Assembly: GCF_016107305.1 (NCBI RefSeq)
Contig: NZ_RCVR01000036.1
Span: forward strand, 1-48,264
Origin: Roseomonas sp. KE2513
Lineage (GTDB): Bacteria > Pseudomonadota > Alphaproteobacteria > Acetobacterales > Acetobacteraceae
DNA length: 48,264 nucleotides
Direction: 5' to 3'
In this document: one piece after another, positions 8,900 to 17,683 of the stretch
How the letters are laid out: each line of letters begins with the position of its first letter
Position numbering within the stretch: the stretch's first letter is position 1
Made by a program: the position numbers and the translations under genes
The notes under the pieces: generated by a model
Told to the model about the DNA's origin: nothing
Database searches by the model: none
Seen by the model: the letters and a program-made list of their open reading frames with translations, nothing else

Positions 8900-8936
8900 G
8901 AGCACGGCGGGCACGACTAATCTGCTGGCCGTGCTC
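8900..8936. promoter_or_regulatory. Inverted repeat just ahead of the STAND regulator start
   Basis: GAGCACGGC (8900-8908) and GCCGTGCTC (8928-8936) are perfect 9-bp arms with a 19-base loop, ending nine bases before the ATG at 8946. It could be an operator in the shared SDR/regulator promoter region or an mRNA hairpin that masks the start. Confidence 0.4.
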
Positions 8937-8945
8937 GAGCGAAAA

Positions 8946-11756
8946 ATGCAGCGGAGTGGATCCTTCTTGACGGTGGCAGACGAGCCCCTCGCCTTCGGCG
9001 ACTTCCTGTTCCACCACTCCTCCCGAACCCTGATGCTGAAGGGTGCGCCGGTGACGCTGGGCGGGCCCGCGCGGAGCCTCCTTGCGGCCCTGCTCGCGAA
9101 GCCCGGAGAGGTGGTGAGCGCGGCCGCGCTGATGGAAAGCGCCTGGCCGGGCAGCGCGCGCGCGGAAGGAAACCTGCGCGTGCAGATCACGGCGCTGCGG
9201 AAGGCCCTGGCGGCGGTGCCGGAGGCTCAGGGAGCAATCCTTAATATTCCGGGTCGCGGCTACCAGTTCGCCCTGCCGGTGCGCCGCCTGTCGGCCGCGT
9301 CGGTGGTGGGCCCGCCGGACGAGGAGGCCGGCCGGTCCCCCTCCCTGCTCACGCGACTCATCGGGCGGGAACGGGAGATTGTGTTGCTGGCCGAGCGGCT
9401 GGAGGACCAGCGGCTTGTGACGCTGGCGGGCGCCGGGGGTATCGGCAAAACGAGCCTCGCCCTGGCCGCCTCGCGCGAATGGGCCAGCCCAGGCCGGCGC
9501 CTTCGCTTCCTGGACCTCACCGCGATCTCCGATCCGGGACTACTGCCGGCCGCGACGGCAGGTGCGCTGGGCCTCGGTACGCCCGGCCTGGACCCGGTTG
9601 AGGAGCTCGGCTCCGCGCTGAGGGGCGAGACAATGTTGATCTTCGACGGCGCAGAGCATCTCGCCGATGCGACCGCGCAGCTTGCCGAGCGGCTGTTGAA
9701 GCGGAACCTTGCCCTCCGCCTGCTGGTGACGAGCCGCGAGCCGCTGGGCGCGCCGGGCGAGTGGCTGCACCGGCTCGCACCTCTGGCGGTGCCGCCGGAG
9801 ACGGAGGTGGGCGGCGTGGTGGAGGTACTGGCCTATCCGGCCGCCCAGCTCTTCGTAGAGCGCGCCGCGGCCCGTCTGGGCACCTTCCGCCCCAGGGATG
9901 CCGATGCCGCCGCCCTTGCGCTGCTGTGCCGCCGCCTGGACGGCCTGCCCCTGGCCATCACGCTGACCGCCTCGCGCATTGATATGTTCGGCATCGCCGG
10001 TCTGGCGGCCGGCATGGCCGACCTGCTGGCAGCGCCCGGCCTCTCCCGCCGCTCCACGCCAGGGCGTCACCGGACGATGCGTGCGACGCTGGACTGGAGC
10101 TACGATGCCCTGCCGTCGGTGGACCAGTGCCTGCTGCGGCGGCTCTCCGTATTCCACGGCCCGTTCTCCGTCCTCTCCGCCCGGACCATCGCGGGCGAGG
10201 GCATGCCGGCGGACGCCGAGCGCGCGCTGATGCGGCTGGAGACGAAGTCGCTGCTCCATCGCGTGGAGGAGGTGGAGGCGGACGGAAGGCAGCTGCGGCG
10301 CCTCCTCGCGACGACCCGCGCCTATGCCGCCGAGAAGCTGGCCGCCAGTGGAGAGGCTCCGGCAGTGCAACGGCGGCACGCCCTGCACATGCTGGAGAGG
10401 GTGCAGGCCGCCGAGACGGCGCGGGGCGGGGCCGCACCCGCGGCCTGGCGCGCGGCCCATGTCGTGCTGGCCGATGACCTCCGCGCCGCCGTCGACTGGG
10501 CCTTCGGGCCGGAGGGCGAAATGGAGATCGGCCTCCGCCTGCTCGCCCGATCCAGCGCGCTGTGGCTCGGACTGAACCTTGCGGCGGAGTACCGCCACCG
10601 CCTGGACCTAGCCCTCTCGCGCCTGGCCGCAACCGGCGCGGCCGAGACCAGGGCGGCGCTGCGGCTCCACATCGCCGCGGGCATGGCGGCCCTGCACAAC
10701 ACGGGCGAGGTCGCGCTGATGGCGGAGCCGCTGCGCCGGGCCATCGAGATCGCCGGCCGCATCGGCGATGCGGCTGCGGCGATCCCGGCCATCGGCGGGC
10801 ATTGGATGGCCTGCATCATGGCCGGGGATGCCCTTGGCGCGGAGCGCGTAGCGGCGGAGCTGCAGGCGCGCATCCCACCCGATGCGCCGCCGCATTCCCC
10901 AATGCGCCTGGCACATCACCGGATGGCCGGGCTGACGATGCACTACCTCGGCAATCAGCAGGAGGCGCGCTGGCATGCCAGCATCGCCCTGCGCCACCTT
11001 CCGGCGAGGACCGATACCAGCCCCTTCGGCCTGATGATCGACCATGCCACCGCGGTGCACGTGCTGCAGGCGCGGCTGCTCTGGCTGGACGGACAGTTTG
11101 AGAGCGCCCGGCAGGCGGCGGAAACCTCCCTCGTGGCCGCGATGGCGGCGGATGCGGCGCTCTCGCTCTGCTATGCGCTGACTCAGGCGGGCATTCCCAT
11201 CGCCGTCTGGACTGGCGACCCGGCCGCGCCCGCCCTGGTGGAGCGGCTGGCCGCCACCTCCCTGCGCCACCGCCTGCTTCACTGGAGCGGCTGGGCCCGT
11301 TGCTTCGGGAGCGTTCTCGTCGAGTCAGGGGAACTGCCAAGCCTCCCGCGGGAGCTGGAGTTGACGCCTTATCACCTCGAGGTCATGGCCACGATGCACC
11401 CGGCCCTGGCAGATACCGCCACTATTGCTCGGGCCGAGGCAGGCCAAGCCGCCTGGTGCGCGCCGGAGCTTCTGCGCGCCAAGGCCGAGAACCTCCTTCG
11501 CCGCGCCGGCGCCGAAGTCGGTGCCGCGTGGGCCGCCGAGCGCGTGCTGCGGGAGGCCCTGGCCCTGGCGGAGCGGCAGGAGGTCCGTGTCTGGACGCTC
11601 CGCTGCGCCACGAGCCTTGCCCGGCTCTGGCGCAGGCAGGGCGAGCAGGGCAGGGCGGAGGACCTTCTCTCGCCGATTCTTGCCACCTTCGCCGAGGGCC
11701 GTGAAATGCCTGACCTGAGAGCGGCCCGTGCCGTGCTGGAGGCGGACAGCCCCTAG
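8946..11756 (+). CDS. Winged-helix STAND ATPase regulator (NB-ARC/TPR type), copy 1
   Basis: A 936-residue signal-transducing ATPase regulator. Residues about 15-110 are an OmpR/CadC-type winged helix (GNLRVQITALRKAL, ILNIPGRGYQFALP). Residues about 135-420 are an NB-ARC-like NTPase with LIGRERE, Walker A GAGGIGKTS (162-170) and a Walker B variant LIFDGAEH (231-238) where relatives usually have LLDNCEH. Next come LLVTSREPLGAPGEW and GLPLAITLTASRI. The remainder is Ala/Leu-rich helical repeat, probably TPR-like ligand-sensing. I prefer ATG 8946 because the winged helix follows directly; GTG 8931 is an alternative. It is divergent from the SDR gene and tail-to-tail with the Bug gene. The ligand and targets are unknown. 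Confidence 0.85.
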   Translation: MQRSGSFLTVADEPLAFGDFLFHHSSRTLMLKGAPVTLGGPARSLLAALLAKPGEVVSAAALMESAWPGSARAEGNLRVQITALRKALAAVPEAQGAILNIPGRGYQFALPVRRLSAASVVGPPDEEAGRSPSLLTRLIGREREIVLLAERLEDQRLVTLAGAGGIGKTSLALAASREWASPGRRLRFLDLTAISDPGLLPAATAGALGLGTPGLDPVEELGSALRGETMLIFDGAEHLADATAQLAERLLKRNLALRLLVTSREPLGAPGEWLHRLAPLAVPPETEVGGVVEVLAYPAAQLFVERAAARLGTFRPRDADAAALALLCRRLDGLPLAITLTASRIDMFGIAGLAAGMADLLAAPGLSRRSTPGRHRTMRATLDWSYDALPSVDQCLLRRLSVFHGPFSVLSARTIAGEGMPADAERALMRLETKSLLHRVEEVEADGRQLRRLLATTRAYAAEKLAASGEAPAVQRRHALHMLERVQAAETARGGAAPAAWRAAHVVLADDLRAAVDWAFGPEGEMEIGLRLLARSSALWLGLNLAAEYRHRLDLALSRLAATGAAETRAALRLHIAAGMAALHNTGEVALMAEPLRRAIEIAGRIGDAAAAIPAIGGHWMACIMAGDALGAERVAAELQARIPPDAPPHSPMRLAHHRMAGLTMHYLGNQQEARWHASIALRHLPARTDTSPFGLMIDHATAVHVLQARLLWLDGQFESARQAAETSLVAAMAADAALSLCYALTQAGIPIAVWTGDPAAPALVERLAATSLRHRLLHWSGWARCFGSVLVESGELPSLPRELELTPYHLEVMATMHPALADTATIARAEAGQAAWCAPELLRAKAENLLRRAGAEVGAAWAAERVLREALALAERQEVRVWTLRCATSLARLWRRQGEQGRAEDLLSPILATFAEGREMPDLRAARAVLEADSP

Positions 11757-12727
11757 CCGGAGGTCAGCCCCAGCCTGCGGATGAAGGGGACCCAGGTTGC
11801 CGCCTCAGTCCTGATCCTCTCGCCGACCTGCTCCGGGCTTCCGCTCAGCGGCGTGATCTGGAGGTCCGCAAAACGGGCCTGCGTGGCAGGCGCTGCGATC
11901 GCGCGCCCGATGGCGGCGTTAAGCCGAGCCACGACATCGCCCGGCATACCCGCCGGCCCGACCACCGCGTACCACACGGGAACCAGCGGACAGTCGAGGC
12001 CGGCCTCGGCCAGCGTGGGCACGTCCGGCAGCGCAGGCAGCCGTGAGGCGGCGAGGAGCGCGACCGGCACCAGCTCCCCGGCGAGGACGGTCGGAAGGCC
12101 GCTGCTCACCGGGCCGGTCGCGAGGTTGATGGTTCCGGACATCAACTCCGGCAGAGGTGAGCGCGTCGGGAAGGGCACATGGGTCAGGCGAATGCCAGCG
12201 ACGTCGCAAAGCATCTCCATCGCGAGGTGCGTCGAGTGGCCGTAGCCGCCGCTGGCGAAGGTCAGCGCCTCCGGCCGCGCGCGGGCCTTCTCCAGAAGAT
12301 CCGCGACGGTCGCAATCCCGCTGCGCCGGCTCGCCACCAGTAGCATCGGCGAGTTAGCGACAAGGCCGACGGCACTGAAATCATGCAGCGGGTTGTAGGG
12401 CGGCCACGCATAGAGCGCGGGGTTGTAGGTGAGTACGGAGCCGCCGCCGAGCATCAGCACCGCCCCGTCCGGCTGCTGCTGCTTCAGCGCGTTCACGGCG
12501 ACGATGCCGTTGCCGCCGGGGCGCGGCTCCGCCACAACTGGCTGGCCGAGCTGCCGGCTCATCTCCTCGGCCAGGAGGCGGGCGACGAGATCGGGCTGGG
12601 TGCTCGGCGCTCCCGGCACGAGAAGCCGGATCGGCCGGTCGGTTCCCTGCGCCCCGGCGGCGCGGCCCATAGCCGCGGCCGCCATGCCAATGGCGGCGAA
12701 GGCCCGCCGCCCGGTCCCGTTGCTCAC
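11753..12727 (-). CDS. Bug-family (TctC-like) periplasmic solute receptor
   Basis: A 324-residue tripartite-tricarboxylate-type binding protein. The N-terminus carries a twin-arginine-like or Sec signal (GRRAFAAIG, cleavage near GAQG). The mature fold starts with the conserved RPIRLLVPG strand and has the Bug signatures QPVVAEPRPGGNG, a YNPLHDFSAVGLVANSP segment and LTHVPFPTRSPLPELMSG. No TctA/TctB membrane partners are present in the window, as is usual for orphan Bug genes. Its GTG start overlaps the stop of the STAND regulator upstream (GTGA), so the two are translationally coupled and the receptor may feed ligand information to that regulator (inference). Its stop overlaps the convergent regulator's stop by three bases. 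Confidence 0.88.
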   Translation of the reverse strand: MSNGTGRRAFAAIGMAAAAMGRAAGAQGTDRPIRLLVPGAPSTQPDLVARLLAEEMSRQLGQPVVAEPRPGGNGIVAVNALKQQQPDGAVLMLGGGSVLTYNPALYAWPPYNPLHDFSAVGLVANSPMLLVASRRSGIATVADLLEKARARPEALTFASGGYGHSTHLAMEMLCDVAGIRLTHVPFPTRSPLPELMSGTINLATGPVSSGLPTVLAGELVPVALLAASRLPALPDVPTLAEAGLDCPLVPVWYAVVGPAGMPGDVVARLNAAIGRAIAAPATQARFADLQITPLSGSPEQVGERIRTEAATWVPFIRRLGLTSG

Positions 12728-15525
12728 GCCATCCCCTTCTGCAACCTCATCCCGCGCTCCGCCCGCACCGTACCCGAGGAGAAGAGGCTGTGGGCCGCGA
12801 CGAGGTCGGCCGTATCAAATCCTTCGGCGAAACGCGACAGCACCGTTTCCAGCGCGCCCAAGGCCCGCGACGCGCCTCGGCTGCGGCCTTCCAGCCGGAT
12901 CCTGGTCATCGCGATCCGCAGCTGCCAAGCCAGCGCGCCCTGGTGCTCCGCGACCTCCTGCGCCCGGTGCAGCAGATCGGCGGCCCTGCCAGGATCGTCC
13001 GTCATCAGCCGTTCCGCTTCTAAGCGCAGCACCTCTGGCAGGCCCCAGAAGATCTCGCCGCGCTCGAATCGCGCGAAACCCTGAGGGGAGGCGTTACCGA
13101 GGCCGAGCGTCGCGATCAGCTCAATCTGGCCATTGTTCCAGCGATGCCCGCGCAGGAACTCCTCCTCGCCGCCGCAGACTTCCCCCAGCGCCACGGCCGC
13201 CGCACGGCGATAAGCCTCGCCGTAGCGCATCCAGTATGGCAGCGCGTTGCCCCGGGCGGTCGAAAGCATGAGGTCCGCCGCCTCGCGCGCCGCCTCCGGC
13301 GCGCCAGTCGCCAGGGTGACGAAGCACTGGCCGAGGTTGAGCGTGAACAGCAGCGAGAGGGCGTGGCCGCTCTTCAGTCCTTCGTCCAGGCTCCCCTGCG
13401 CCGCCGCCCGCGCCTGGTCGGCGAAGCCCTGGAGCCAGAGGACGCGCGAGAGGCCGCCGAGGATGGCGATGCGGTGCTCGAACTGGTAGCCGCCGAGGAC
13501 ATTGCCGCCCTGGGGCGGCGGGCGGTTCAGCGCCTGCTCGGCGAGCTCGCGGGCACGGCATAGGTCGCCCGTGTGGTGGAGCGACATGGCGGGCATGCGG
13601 TCGCGCACGTGCAACGGGTCTTCCTCAGGCGGCGTGCAGGCGCGGAACGCCTCGGCATAGCCCAGGCTTTCGGCATAGGCGCCGACGCCGAAGGCATGCA
13701 GCCACAGTCCCCAGAGGCTGCGGCGCTTGGCCGCTATGTCGCCGAGCCGCTCGGCCAGGAGGAGGGCTCGCGAGTAGACGTCGAACACCGCGGGCGTCGC
13801 GCCGTCCATGTTGTAGATCGCGCTGCCGAGGGTGAGCAGCAGGCTGAGCTCGGCGGCGTGGTTCAGTTCCGGTGCAGCAGCGAGCGCATCCATAGCCCGA
13901 GCGGCCTGCCGCCGCAGTTCGCCGGCCATGGAGATCTGCAGATAGAAGGGGCCCGCCGCGGCCGCCAGGGACAGGCCGAGGCCGGGGTCGCCCGCCGGCG
14001 AGAAGGCCCAGTCCAACGCCCCGCGGACGTCATCGAGCAGACGCCGGTTCGCGACCTGGCGCTGCTCCGCCGGAAGGGCGCTCGGCGCGGCCAGCTCAGC
14101 CAAGCGCGAGAGGACGCGGACGGCGTGGCGGCGCGAAAGTGCTGGCGCCAGCCCCCCGTCAGCCAGCTTGGCCCTCGCGTAATGCCGCATGGTGTCGAGC
14201 ATGCGGTACCAGGGCTGGTCGTCGCTGAGATCGGCGGTGACGAGGGATTTGTCTATCAACTCCGCCAGGCTCGCGACCACCGCGGAAGCGCTGAGCCGCG
14301 GCCCGGCCACCGGCTCCTCCTCAGGGTCCGCGACCACGGCGAGCAGGCCGTCCAGCGAGAAGACGCCGCAAAAGATTCCTAGACGGTCCAGCAGGGCGCG
14401 CTCCGACGGGGGCAGCAGCCCGTAGCTCCAGTCCAGCGTTTCCCGCAGGGTGCGATGCCGGGCCTGGACGGGCTGCGATCCCTCCAGAGGGGTTGAGAGC
14501 GCCTCGCCGAGCTGCTCCATCAGCGAGGGAAGGGTGAGGCTACCCAGCCGGGCCGCAGCCAGCTCGATCGCGAGCGGAAGCCCGTCCAGTGCGTGGCAGA
14601 GCCGGGCGGCGAGCGGCGCCTCGGCCTCGCTTAGCCTATAGGGCGGGTCGTTGCTCGCCGCGCGCTCCGCGAGGAGACGCATGGCCGGGAACCGCATCGC
14701 GCCCGCCGCGTCCCGCTCCGCAAGCGCGGCAGGCGGCATGCCGAGCGGCTGCAGACGATAGAGATGCTCGCCCTCCGCGCGCAGCGCCTCCCGGCTGGTC
14801 GCCAGGATGCAGAGATCCGGCGCACCGGCCTGCAAGGCCTCCACGAGCGGTGCCGCGCTGTCCACGATGTGCTCGCAGTTGTCGAGGATGAGCAGCAGGG
14901 AGCGGTCACGCAGGGACGCCGCCAATTCCGTCGTCGATTCAGCATCGGAGAGGCGCAGGCCGAGAGTCGAGGCAACGCGGCCGGTGACCAGCGACGGGTC
15001 TTGCAGCGGAGAGAAATCGACGAAGACGACGCCGTGAGCGAAGCGGCGGGCAGCAGCCTGAGCCGCAACCAGTGCGAGGCTTGTCTTGCCGATGCCGCCA
15101 GGACCAATGACGGTCGTCAGCCGGTGCCGGGCCAGGCTCGTCGCGAGCTCGGTGATCGCGTCCTCGCGCCCGAGAAGCGTCGTGGTCGAGCTGGGCAGCC
15201 AGGCGCCGGCTTCTGCGCTTTCCCGCTGCACCGCCGCGGCCAGCGCGTATCCCTCGCCGGGGTGGTTAACAATGCCGTGGCCCTCTCCGAGCGCCTTGCG
15301 GAGGCCGGAGACATGGACGCGGATATTCGCGTCCTCCACGAAGATGCCTGGCCAGACCTTTGCCTTGATCTCGGCGTTGCCGACGATTTCCGGTGCGCGC
15401 TCCGCCATTAGGGCGAGGATGGCAAGGGCGCGCGCGCCCAGTGCCAGGGAGCGTCCGTTCTTTGTCAGGAGTTGCTGGGCAGGGTCGAGGCGGAAAGGCC
15501 CAAAGGCGAAGTTTTCTCGTGCCAT
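12724..15525 (-). CDS. Winged-helix STAND ATPase regulator (NB-ARC/TPR type), copy 2
   Basis: A 933-residue paralogue of the regulator at 8946, in opposite orientation. I use the ATG at 15525 because MARENFAFGPFRLD is the usual beginning of the winged helix (residues 5-100, with NIRVHVSGLRKALG and NHPGEGYAL). The NTPase has LLGRED, Walker A GPGGIGKTS (141-149), Walker B LLILDNCEH (211-219) and ILATSREALRAEGEH, then GLPLAIELAAARLG. From about residue 430 it is helical repeat. Unlike copy 1 it keeps the canonical Walker B. It is followed by the coupled Bug gene and preceded by a decayed histidine kinase on the same strand. Confidence 0.86.
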   Translation of the reverse strand: MARENFAFGPFRLDPAQQLLTKNGRSLALGARALAILALMAERAPEIVGNAEIKAKVWPGIFVEDANIRVHVSGLRKALGEGHGIVNHPGEGYALAAAVQRESAEAGAWLPSSTTTLLGREDAITELATSLARHRLTTVIGPGGIGKTSLALVAAQAAARRFAHGVVFVDFSPLQDPSLVTGRVASTLGLRLSDAESTTELAASLRDRSLLLILDNCEHIVDSAAPLVEALQAGAPDLCILATSREALRAEGEHLYRLQPLGMPPAALAERDAAGAMRFPAMRLLAERAASNDPPYRLSEAEAPLAARLCHALDGLPLAIELAAARLGSLTLPSLMEQLGEALSTPLEGSQPVQARHRTLRETLDWSYGLLPPSERALLDRLGIFCGVFSLDGLLAVVADPEEEPVAGPRLSASAVVASLAELIDKSLVTADLSDDQPWYRMLDTMRHYARAKLADGGLAPALSRRHAVRVLSRLAELAAPSALPAEQRQVANRRLLDDVRGALDWAFSPAGDPGLGLSLAAAAGPFYLQISMAGELRRQAARAMDALAAAPELNHAAELSLLLTLGSAIYNMDGATPAVFDVYSRALLLAERLGDIAAKRRSLWGLWLHAFGVGAYAESLGYAEAFRACTPPEEDPLHVRDRMPAMSLHHTGDLCRARELAEQALNRPPPQGGNVLGGYQFEHRIAILGGLSRVLWLQGFADQARAAAQGSLDEGLKSGHALSLLFTLNLGQCFVTLATGAPEAAREAADLMLSTARGNALPYWMRYGEAYRRAAAVALGEVCGGEEEFLRGHRWNNGQIELIATLGLGNASPQGFARFERGEIFWGLPEVLRLEAERLMTDDPGRAADLLHRAQEVAEHQGALAWQLRIAMTRIRLEGRSRGASRALGALETVLSRFAEGFDTADLVAAHSLFSSGTVRAERGMRLQKGMA

Positions 15526-15635
15526 GGTGCCGCGCCCCTCAAACCCCAGGGACGGAACGGCACCGCGGCCCCGCACGGGGTCATCACTCGATCATGAGAA
15601 CCGAGGCTACACCCGCCTTCGTCTGCTGGCAAACA

Positions 15636-16196
15636 TCAAGGAGCATTTCGGCGCGCTGCGGACCCGCGGCGCCATTCCTTCGTTCCGCAGGGCAGCGCTA
15701 CCGTCACCGTGGAGCCCTCTCCAGGGATGCTGCGGATCCAGGTGTCGCCTCCATTCCTTCTGGCGAAATCTTTCACGGCGAAAAGACCGATCCCCGAGCC
15801 GGAGGCGACCTTCGTCGTGAAGTATCGATCGAAGGCGCGGGCTCGCACATCTTCCGGCATGCCGCATCCCGTGTCCGCAACAGAAATCACGGCCTTGCTG
15901 TGCGAGGCACAGAACGACGTGCACGGCTATTCCATTTTGCCGCAGATTGTCAGCGCACCCTGGCTAGGCATGGCATCGCGCGCATTCGCAGCCAAATGGA
16001 GCAGGGTCTGCTCCCACTCCTGCGGGCAGCACTCCACCGTCACCGCTTCCGCCGGGAAGCCGAGCTGCAGCTCGATCCGACTGCCAACGATCCAGCGCAG
16101 CATGGGCAATGCGTTCCTGAGCACGGCCCCTAGCTCGAAGCAGGTCGCCGCTTCACCGCTCGCGGCGCCGTAGGTCAGCAGGTGCCGGGCAGGATA
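15636..16196 (-). pseudogene. Histidine kinase remnant (ATPase domain, in-frame stop)
   Basis: A single minus-strand frame carries the catalytic half of a sensor kinase. An N-box-like HLAANARDAMP lies near 15970, followed by a TAG stop at 15927-15929. In the same frame come VADTGCGMPEDV (G1 box), FDRYFTTK (F box), GSGIGLFAVKDF (G2 box) and GEGSTVTVALP. Upstream, HLLTYGAASGEA and FELGAVLRNALPMLR match the end of the dimerisation domain. The frame then meets TGA at about 16197, so sensor domain and phospho-accepting histidine are absent. The stop falls in the spacer between N and G1 boxes, where length varies most. The gene is a truncated, inactive relic unless the stop is an assembly error. 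Confidence 0.78.
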
Positions 16197-16305
16197 TCAC
16201 GCTCCTCTCTACAGGCGCGATGCCCAGTGGGTTCGGTCACCCGCATCTCCCGTCACGCCGTCTGGATCTGCGTGGAAGTCAGGGCTTGGACCCAGATCGG
16301 CCGCC

Positions 16306-16914
16306 TCAGGCCACCGCCAGGGCGGCGTTTCCGTCCACGATCCCGCGTGACTGCGTGCTCCCGTACCCGGCCCGTATCCGCCGGCGCCAGTCGCTCGGCG
16401 TCAGTTCGGCGTGGCGGCGGAAGAGGCGGGAGAGATGCGCCTGGTCCGACAACCCGCAAGCCGCGGCAATCTGCGCCAGCGGCTCGCTTGTCGCTTGCAT
16501 CAGCACCTTCGCGCGGGCGATGCGCCGCCGCATGACATAGAAATGCGGCGAGCACTCGAAGGACACGCTGAAGGCACGGGAGAAGAAGCTGCGGCTCAGC
16601 CGCACCGCGGCGGCCATCTCGACGACGGATAGGCTCTCGTGCATCCGCTCCTCCACGAGGTCGCGGATCCGCCTCTGCTGCCACGGCGCCAGCCCGGCGC
16701 AAGCGCGGCGCCGCGCGGGCAGCGGCTCCGCCTCCGGCGCCGATCGCAGCAAGCCCACCGCCATGGTATTCGCCTGCGATAGCGGCGAGTGCAGCCGCCG
16801 CGCGCTCGCGGCCAGCAGGCTCTCCGACGCGTCCAGCAGACCGGCGAGGCGCTCGATCTGGCTGGCCGGAACGAGGTGACCGGCGGAGGCCGGGATAGCG
16901 AAACCTGTCTGCAT
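16306..16914 (-). CDS. AraC-family transcriptional regulator
   Basis: A 202-residue protein from ATG 16914, chosen because AGGAAAGG precedes it at good spacing. Residues about 95-190 hold the two AraC helix-turn-helix motifs: RIRDLVEERMHESLSVVEMA with LSRSFFSRAF, then LAQIAAACGLSDQAHLSRLFRRH followed by TPSDWRRR. The N-terminal 90 residues are short and lack a recognisable cupin domain, so ligand sensing is uncertain; it may be a stand-alone regulator of the VirF/ExsA-size class. It is divergent from the IorAB-cytochrome operon at 17218, its likely target. Confidence 0.85.
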   Translation of the reverse strand: MQTGFAIPASAGHLVPASQIERLAGLLDASESLLAASARRLHSPLSQANTMAVGLLRSAPEAEPLPARRRACAGLAPWQQRRIRDLVEERMHESLSVVEMAAAVRLSRSFFSRAFSVSFECSPHFYVMRRRIARAKVLMQATSEPLAQIAAACGLSDQAHLSRLFRRHAELTPSDWRRRIRAGYGSTQSRGIVDGNAALAVA

Positions 16915-17217
16915 GGGGGATGCCCTTTCCTGTCCGGGCTTTCCCTCATGCCGTCTCCGGCGGGATGTGGCCCGTACCAGCCTCATGCATCCGGTGGCGC
17001 AGGGGGCGTGAGTAAAGCGGTGTTAAAACCTGCGGCTTCTCCTCCTTGCAGGCGTCTCCGCCACCGCCGGTCCCCGCGCCCGAACAGGAGAAGCGGAAAC
17101 GACAAGCCTGCCCGGACGGCCAAGGCCTAGGGTCCGTTCCTTGCCGAGATTCCCGCCCAGCGCCGGCCGCTCTCTTCCCTGGGGCCGCCGCGGGGCAACA
17201 CTCCACCAGGAGGCCGC
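16915..17217. other. Divergent intergenic region between araC-type gene and IorAB operon
   Basis: About 300 bases with no credible gene. It contains a perfect 9-bp inverted repeat, GCTTCTCCT (17035-17043) and AGGAGAAGC (17086-17094), and a strong AGGAGG ribosome site just before 17218. I see no clear sigma-70 promoter. Confidence 0.45.
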
Positions 17218-17670
17218 ATGTTTGAGCTGACCATTAACGGCGTGACGCGGAAGGTCGATGTCGAGGGCGACACGCCGCTGCTCTGGGTGCTGCGGGACAC
17301 GCTCGGCATGACGGGTACGAAGTACGGCTGCGGCATCGCGCAGTGCGGCGCCTGCTCCGTGCTGATTGATGGGCAGGCCACGCGCTCTTGCGTTACGACG
17401 GTCGAGAGCGCCGTAGGCGCGCAGGTCACCACCATCGAGGCAATTGAAACGCTGCCGGTCGGCAAGAAAGTGGTGCAGGCCTGGGTGAGTGGGCAGGTGC
17501 CGCAATGCGGCTACTGCCAATCGGGCCAGGTGATCGCCGCCACCGCGCTGCTGCAGGAGACGCCTCGACCCACGGATGACGACATCGCTGCCGCGATGAC
17601 CAACCTGTGCCGCTGCGGCACCTACAACAGTATCGCGGATGCCGTCCGCCACGCCGCCTCGGCGGCTTGA
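17218..17670 (+). CDS. Molybdenum hydroxylase small subunit, [2Fe-2S] (IorA-like), copy 1
   Basis: A 150-residue two-cluster iron-sulfur subunit of a xanthine-oxidase-family enzyme. The plant-ferredoxin-type cluster is bound by Cys38, Cys43, Cys46 and Cys58 (YGCGIAQCGAC). The helical second cluster uses Cys97, Cys100, Cys131 and Cys133 (QCGYCQSG, LCRCGTYN). It passes electrons from the molybdenum site of the partner subunit. The length and lack of a FAD subunit fit the IorA/nicotinate-dehydrogenase-type group. It has no signal peptide and would be exported with its Tat-carrying partner. The start has AGGAGG seven bases upstream. Confidence 0.93.
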   Translation: MFELTINGVTRKVDVEGDTPLLWVLRDTLGMTGTKYGCGIAQCGACSVLIDGQATRSCVTTVESAVGAQVTTIEAIETLPVGKKVVQAWVSGQVPQCGYCQSGQVIAATALLQETPRPTDDDIAAAMTNLCRCGTYNSIADAVRHAASAA

Positions 17671-17683
17671 CGGGAGAACGGGA

